Assembly (NCBI RefSeq): GCF_018263905.1
Contig: NZ_JAAFZU010000004.1
Location: 1 to 64,000 of the forward strand
Direction of reading: 5' to 3'
DNA length: 64,000 nt
DNA from: Loktanella sp. SALINAS62
Lineage (GTDB): Bacteria > Pseudomonadota > Alphaproteobacteria > Rhodobacterales > Rhodobacteraceae
Positions 62,444-64,000 of this stretch are shown piece after piece. How positions within the stretch are numbered: position 1 is the first letter of the stretch; the number at the start of each line of letters is the position of its first letter. Made by a program: the position numbers and the translations under genes. The notes under the pieces are model-generated. The model did not search any database and was not told the origin of the DNA. It was given only the letters and a program-made list of their open reading frames with translations.

Positions 62444-63682
62444 ATGTCGTCAATCTCGGACAGCCCTCGGGGCAGCGGCTTTCATCTTAGTCAGCTGATT
62501 TACGACACGCGTTACCGGTCAATGACCATTCAGGTTGTCACGTTCCTGCTGGTCGTATTGGCCATCTGGCAGCTGGGCAGCAACCTGCTGGCGAACCTTG
62601 CCAATCTGGGCCAGGAACCGGATTTCGGCTTTCTTGACAGTCGTGCGGGCTACGATATCGGGTCAGGCTTTGGCACCAGTATCATAGGCTATACCTCTGC
62701 CAGCACGCATATCGATGCGGCTTTTGTGGGTATCCTGAACACCCTGTTGGTCGCGTTTCTGGGCATCGTGCTGGCGACGATCATCGGGGTCATTGCGGGT
62801 GTTCTGCGCCTGTCCAAAAACTGGCTCGTCAGCCGCCTGATGGCCGTTTACGTCGAAGCGTTCCGCAATGTGCCGTTACTGTTGTGGATCGTGCTGATCT
62901 ACGCTGTGATGACAGAATCGACGCCACAACCGCGCGCGTTTCGCGTCGACGAAGCCGGGATTGCAGATGCCTACATGGTGTTTGACGCTATCGCGATTAC
63001 CAATCGGGGTGTTTACCTGCCGGGCCCGATCTGGGGACCGAACAGCGGCATCCTGATCGCCGTCTTCATCGCGTCGGTCATCGGCGCGCTGGTCTATCGC
63101 CGCTATGCCAAAAAGCTGTTGTTCGATACCGGGCGTCTACTGCCGATGGTCTGGCCGGCCATCGTCATTGCATTCCTGCCCGTCATTCTGCTGTTCTTCG
63201 TGCTGGGCCGTCCGGTTGGGCTGGATTATCCCGTGCTGGGTGGTTTCAATTTCAGCGGCGGAATGCAGATTTCGAACCCGTTGGTGGCGCTGTGGCTGGC
63301 GCTGTCGCTTTATACCGGTGCATTCATTACCGAAATCGTGCGCGCTGGTATCCTGTCGGTGTCCAAAGGCCAATCCGAAGCGTCAGAAGCGCTGGGGATG
63401 CGTGCCAATCGCACGATGAGCCTGATCATCCTGCCGCAGGCTATGCGGGTCATCATCCCGCCACTGACGTCGCAGTACCTGAACCTGACCAAAAACTCTT
63501 CGCTGGCGATTGCCGTGGGCTATCCCGATGTGCGGGCGACGCTGGGCGGGATTACCCTGAACCAGACAGGTCGTGCGCTAGAATGCATGTTGCTTTTGGG
63601 GCTGTTCTATCTGGCGCTGAGCTTGATCATTTCCTTTGTGATGAACGTGTTCAACAATTCCATGAAGTTGCAGGAGCGTTGA
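62444..63682 (+). CDS. aapQ: Amino-acid ABC transporter permease AapQ
   Basis: 412 residues, long because of an insertion between the first spans and the EAA loop, normal for AapQ/BztB. VEAFRNVPLLLWIVLIYAVM and the coupling loop GQSEASEALGMRANRTMSLI are typical of His/Glu permeases. Start 62444 follows GGGAGACC; an ATG 20 codons upstream gives an unlikely leader. Confidence 0.94.
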   Translation: MSSISDSPRGSGFHLSQLIYDTRYRSMTIQVVTFLLVVLAIWQLGSNLLANLANLGQEPDFGFLDSRAGYDIGSGFGTSIIGYTSASTHIDAAFVGILNTLLVAFLGIVLATIIGVIAGVLRLSKNWLVSRLMAVYVEAFRNVPLLLWIVLIYAVMTESTPQPRAFRVDEAGIADAYMVFDAIAITNRGVYLPGPIWGPNSGILIAVFIASVIGALVYRRYAKKLLFDTGRLLPMVWPAIVIAFLPVILLFFVLGRPVGLDYPVLGGFNFSGGMQISNPLVALWLALSLYTGAFITEIVRAGILSVSKGQSEASEALGMRANRTMSLIILPQAMRVIIPPLTSQYLNLTKNSSLAIAVGYPDVRATLGGITLNQTGRALECMLLLGLFYLALSLIISFVMNVFNNSMKLQER

Positions 63683-63683
63683 G

Positions 63684-64000
63684 ATGAGCGATACCGACAG
63701 CCAAGTCACCAACGCCTATTTCCGCGAAACCATGCTGGCGCAGCAAACACCGCCGGTGACGGAAACGGGTGCGATCAAGTGGCTGCGTGAAAACCTGTTT
63801 CCGACATGGTTGAACGGGATCATGACGATCGTCGCGCTTTATGCGATCTGGTTCATTCTAAGTCACATCGGCCCGTGGTTCCTGAACGGCATCTGGGATG
63901 CGCAATCGCTTTCGGAATGTCGCGAAATTCGTGATGCGACATTGGGGCCGGATGCATCAGCGGCGTGTTTCGCCGTGATTTCTGATCGGTGGCAGCAGCT
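63684..64000 (+). CDS. aapM: Amino-acid ABC transporter permease AapM (5' part)
   Basis: Partial gene cut by the window end. The visible ~105 residues start MSDTDSQVTNAYFRETM and include one membrane segment (GIMTIVALYAIWFILSHIG), as in AapM/BztC, which follows aapQ in Rhodobacterales. ATG 63684, one base after the aapQ stop, has CAGGAG upstream. aapP (ATPase) would be expected next. Confidence 0.9.
   Translation, partial: MSDTDSQVTNAYFRETMLAQQTPPVTETGAIKWLRENLFPTWLNGIMTIVALYAIWFILSHIGPWFLNGIWDAQSLSECREIRDATLGPDASAACFAVISDRWQQ

Overview
The window is GC-rich DNA with almost no non-coding space. It carries a large block of transcription and translation genes: tRNA-Trp, secE, nusG, rplKAJL, rpoBC, most of the S10/spc operons and the alpha operon. 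These are joined to genes typical of Rhodobacterales: aapJQM, an ATP12-type F1 assembly chaperone, adenylate kinase with a Cys4 LID, and a LuxR/LuxI pair. A marine Roseobacter-group alphaproteobacterium is the best guess. No phage genes, transposases or CRISPR arrays were seen.

Layout. 1-2850: a ferritin-like YciF-type gene, a glycosyltransferase-like gene, tRNA-Trp and a sulfotransferase-like gene. 2902-15130: secE, nusG, rplK, rplA, rplJ, rplL, rpoB, rpoC. 15374-16432: a possibly copper-linked pair, a DUF305 membrane protein and a 41-residue Met-rich membrane peptide, with a CsoR-like inverted repeat upstream. 16729-40548: a catabolic island of about 24 kb lying between rpoC and rplB. 40865-55462: ribosomal, secretion and polymerase genes, interrupted twice by foreign genes (43777-45070 between rplP and rpmC; 49804-50016 between rpmD and rplO). 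55612-56884: luxR-luxI. 56924-61082: rarA, crcB, an rluA-family gene, a HAD phosphatase and ATP12. 61285-64000: the aap amino-acid ABC transporter, cut by the window edge.

The island is the most interesting part. Its first half (16729-30496) contains close relatives of RutA, RutE and RutF of the oxidative pyrimidine pathway. The usual RutB, RutC, RutD, RutG and RutR are not recognisable there. In their place are a GntR/HutC-type regulator, an MFS carrier, a ribose-type ABC importer, three amidase-signature enzymes (one preceded by a 56-residue AtzG/GatC-like protein), an N-carbamoylsarcosine-amidase-like cysteine hydrolase and a RibB. A 14-bp palindrome close to TATGTCCGGACATA occurs six times, upstream of each of the transcription units involved, which ties the genes into one regulon. 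The second half (30749-40356) is a dipeptide-type ABC importer translationally coupled to a RidA protein, followed by an N-carbamoyl-D-amino-acid hydrolase and a fourth amidase. Opposite them are a hydratase-family protein and an Asp/Glu/hydantoin-racemase-like protein lacking both expected catalytic cysteines. Taken together the island looks built to import and dismantle cyclic or linear ureides and pyrimidine-like compounds. The exact substrate cannot be read from sequence.
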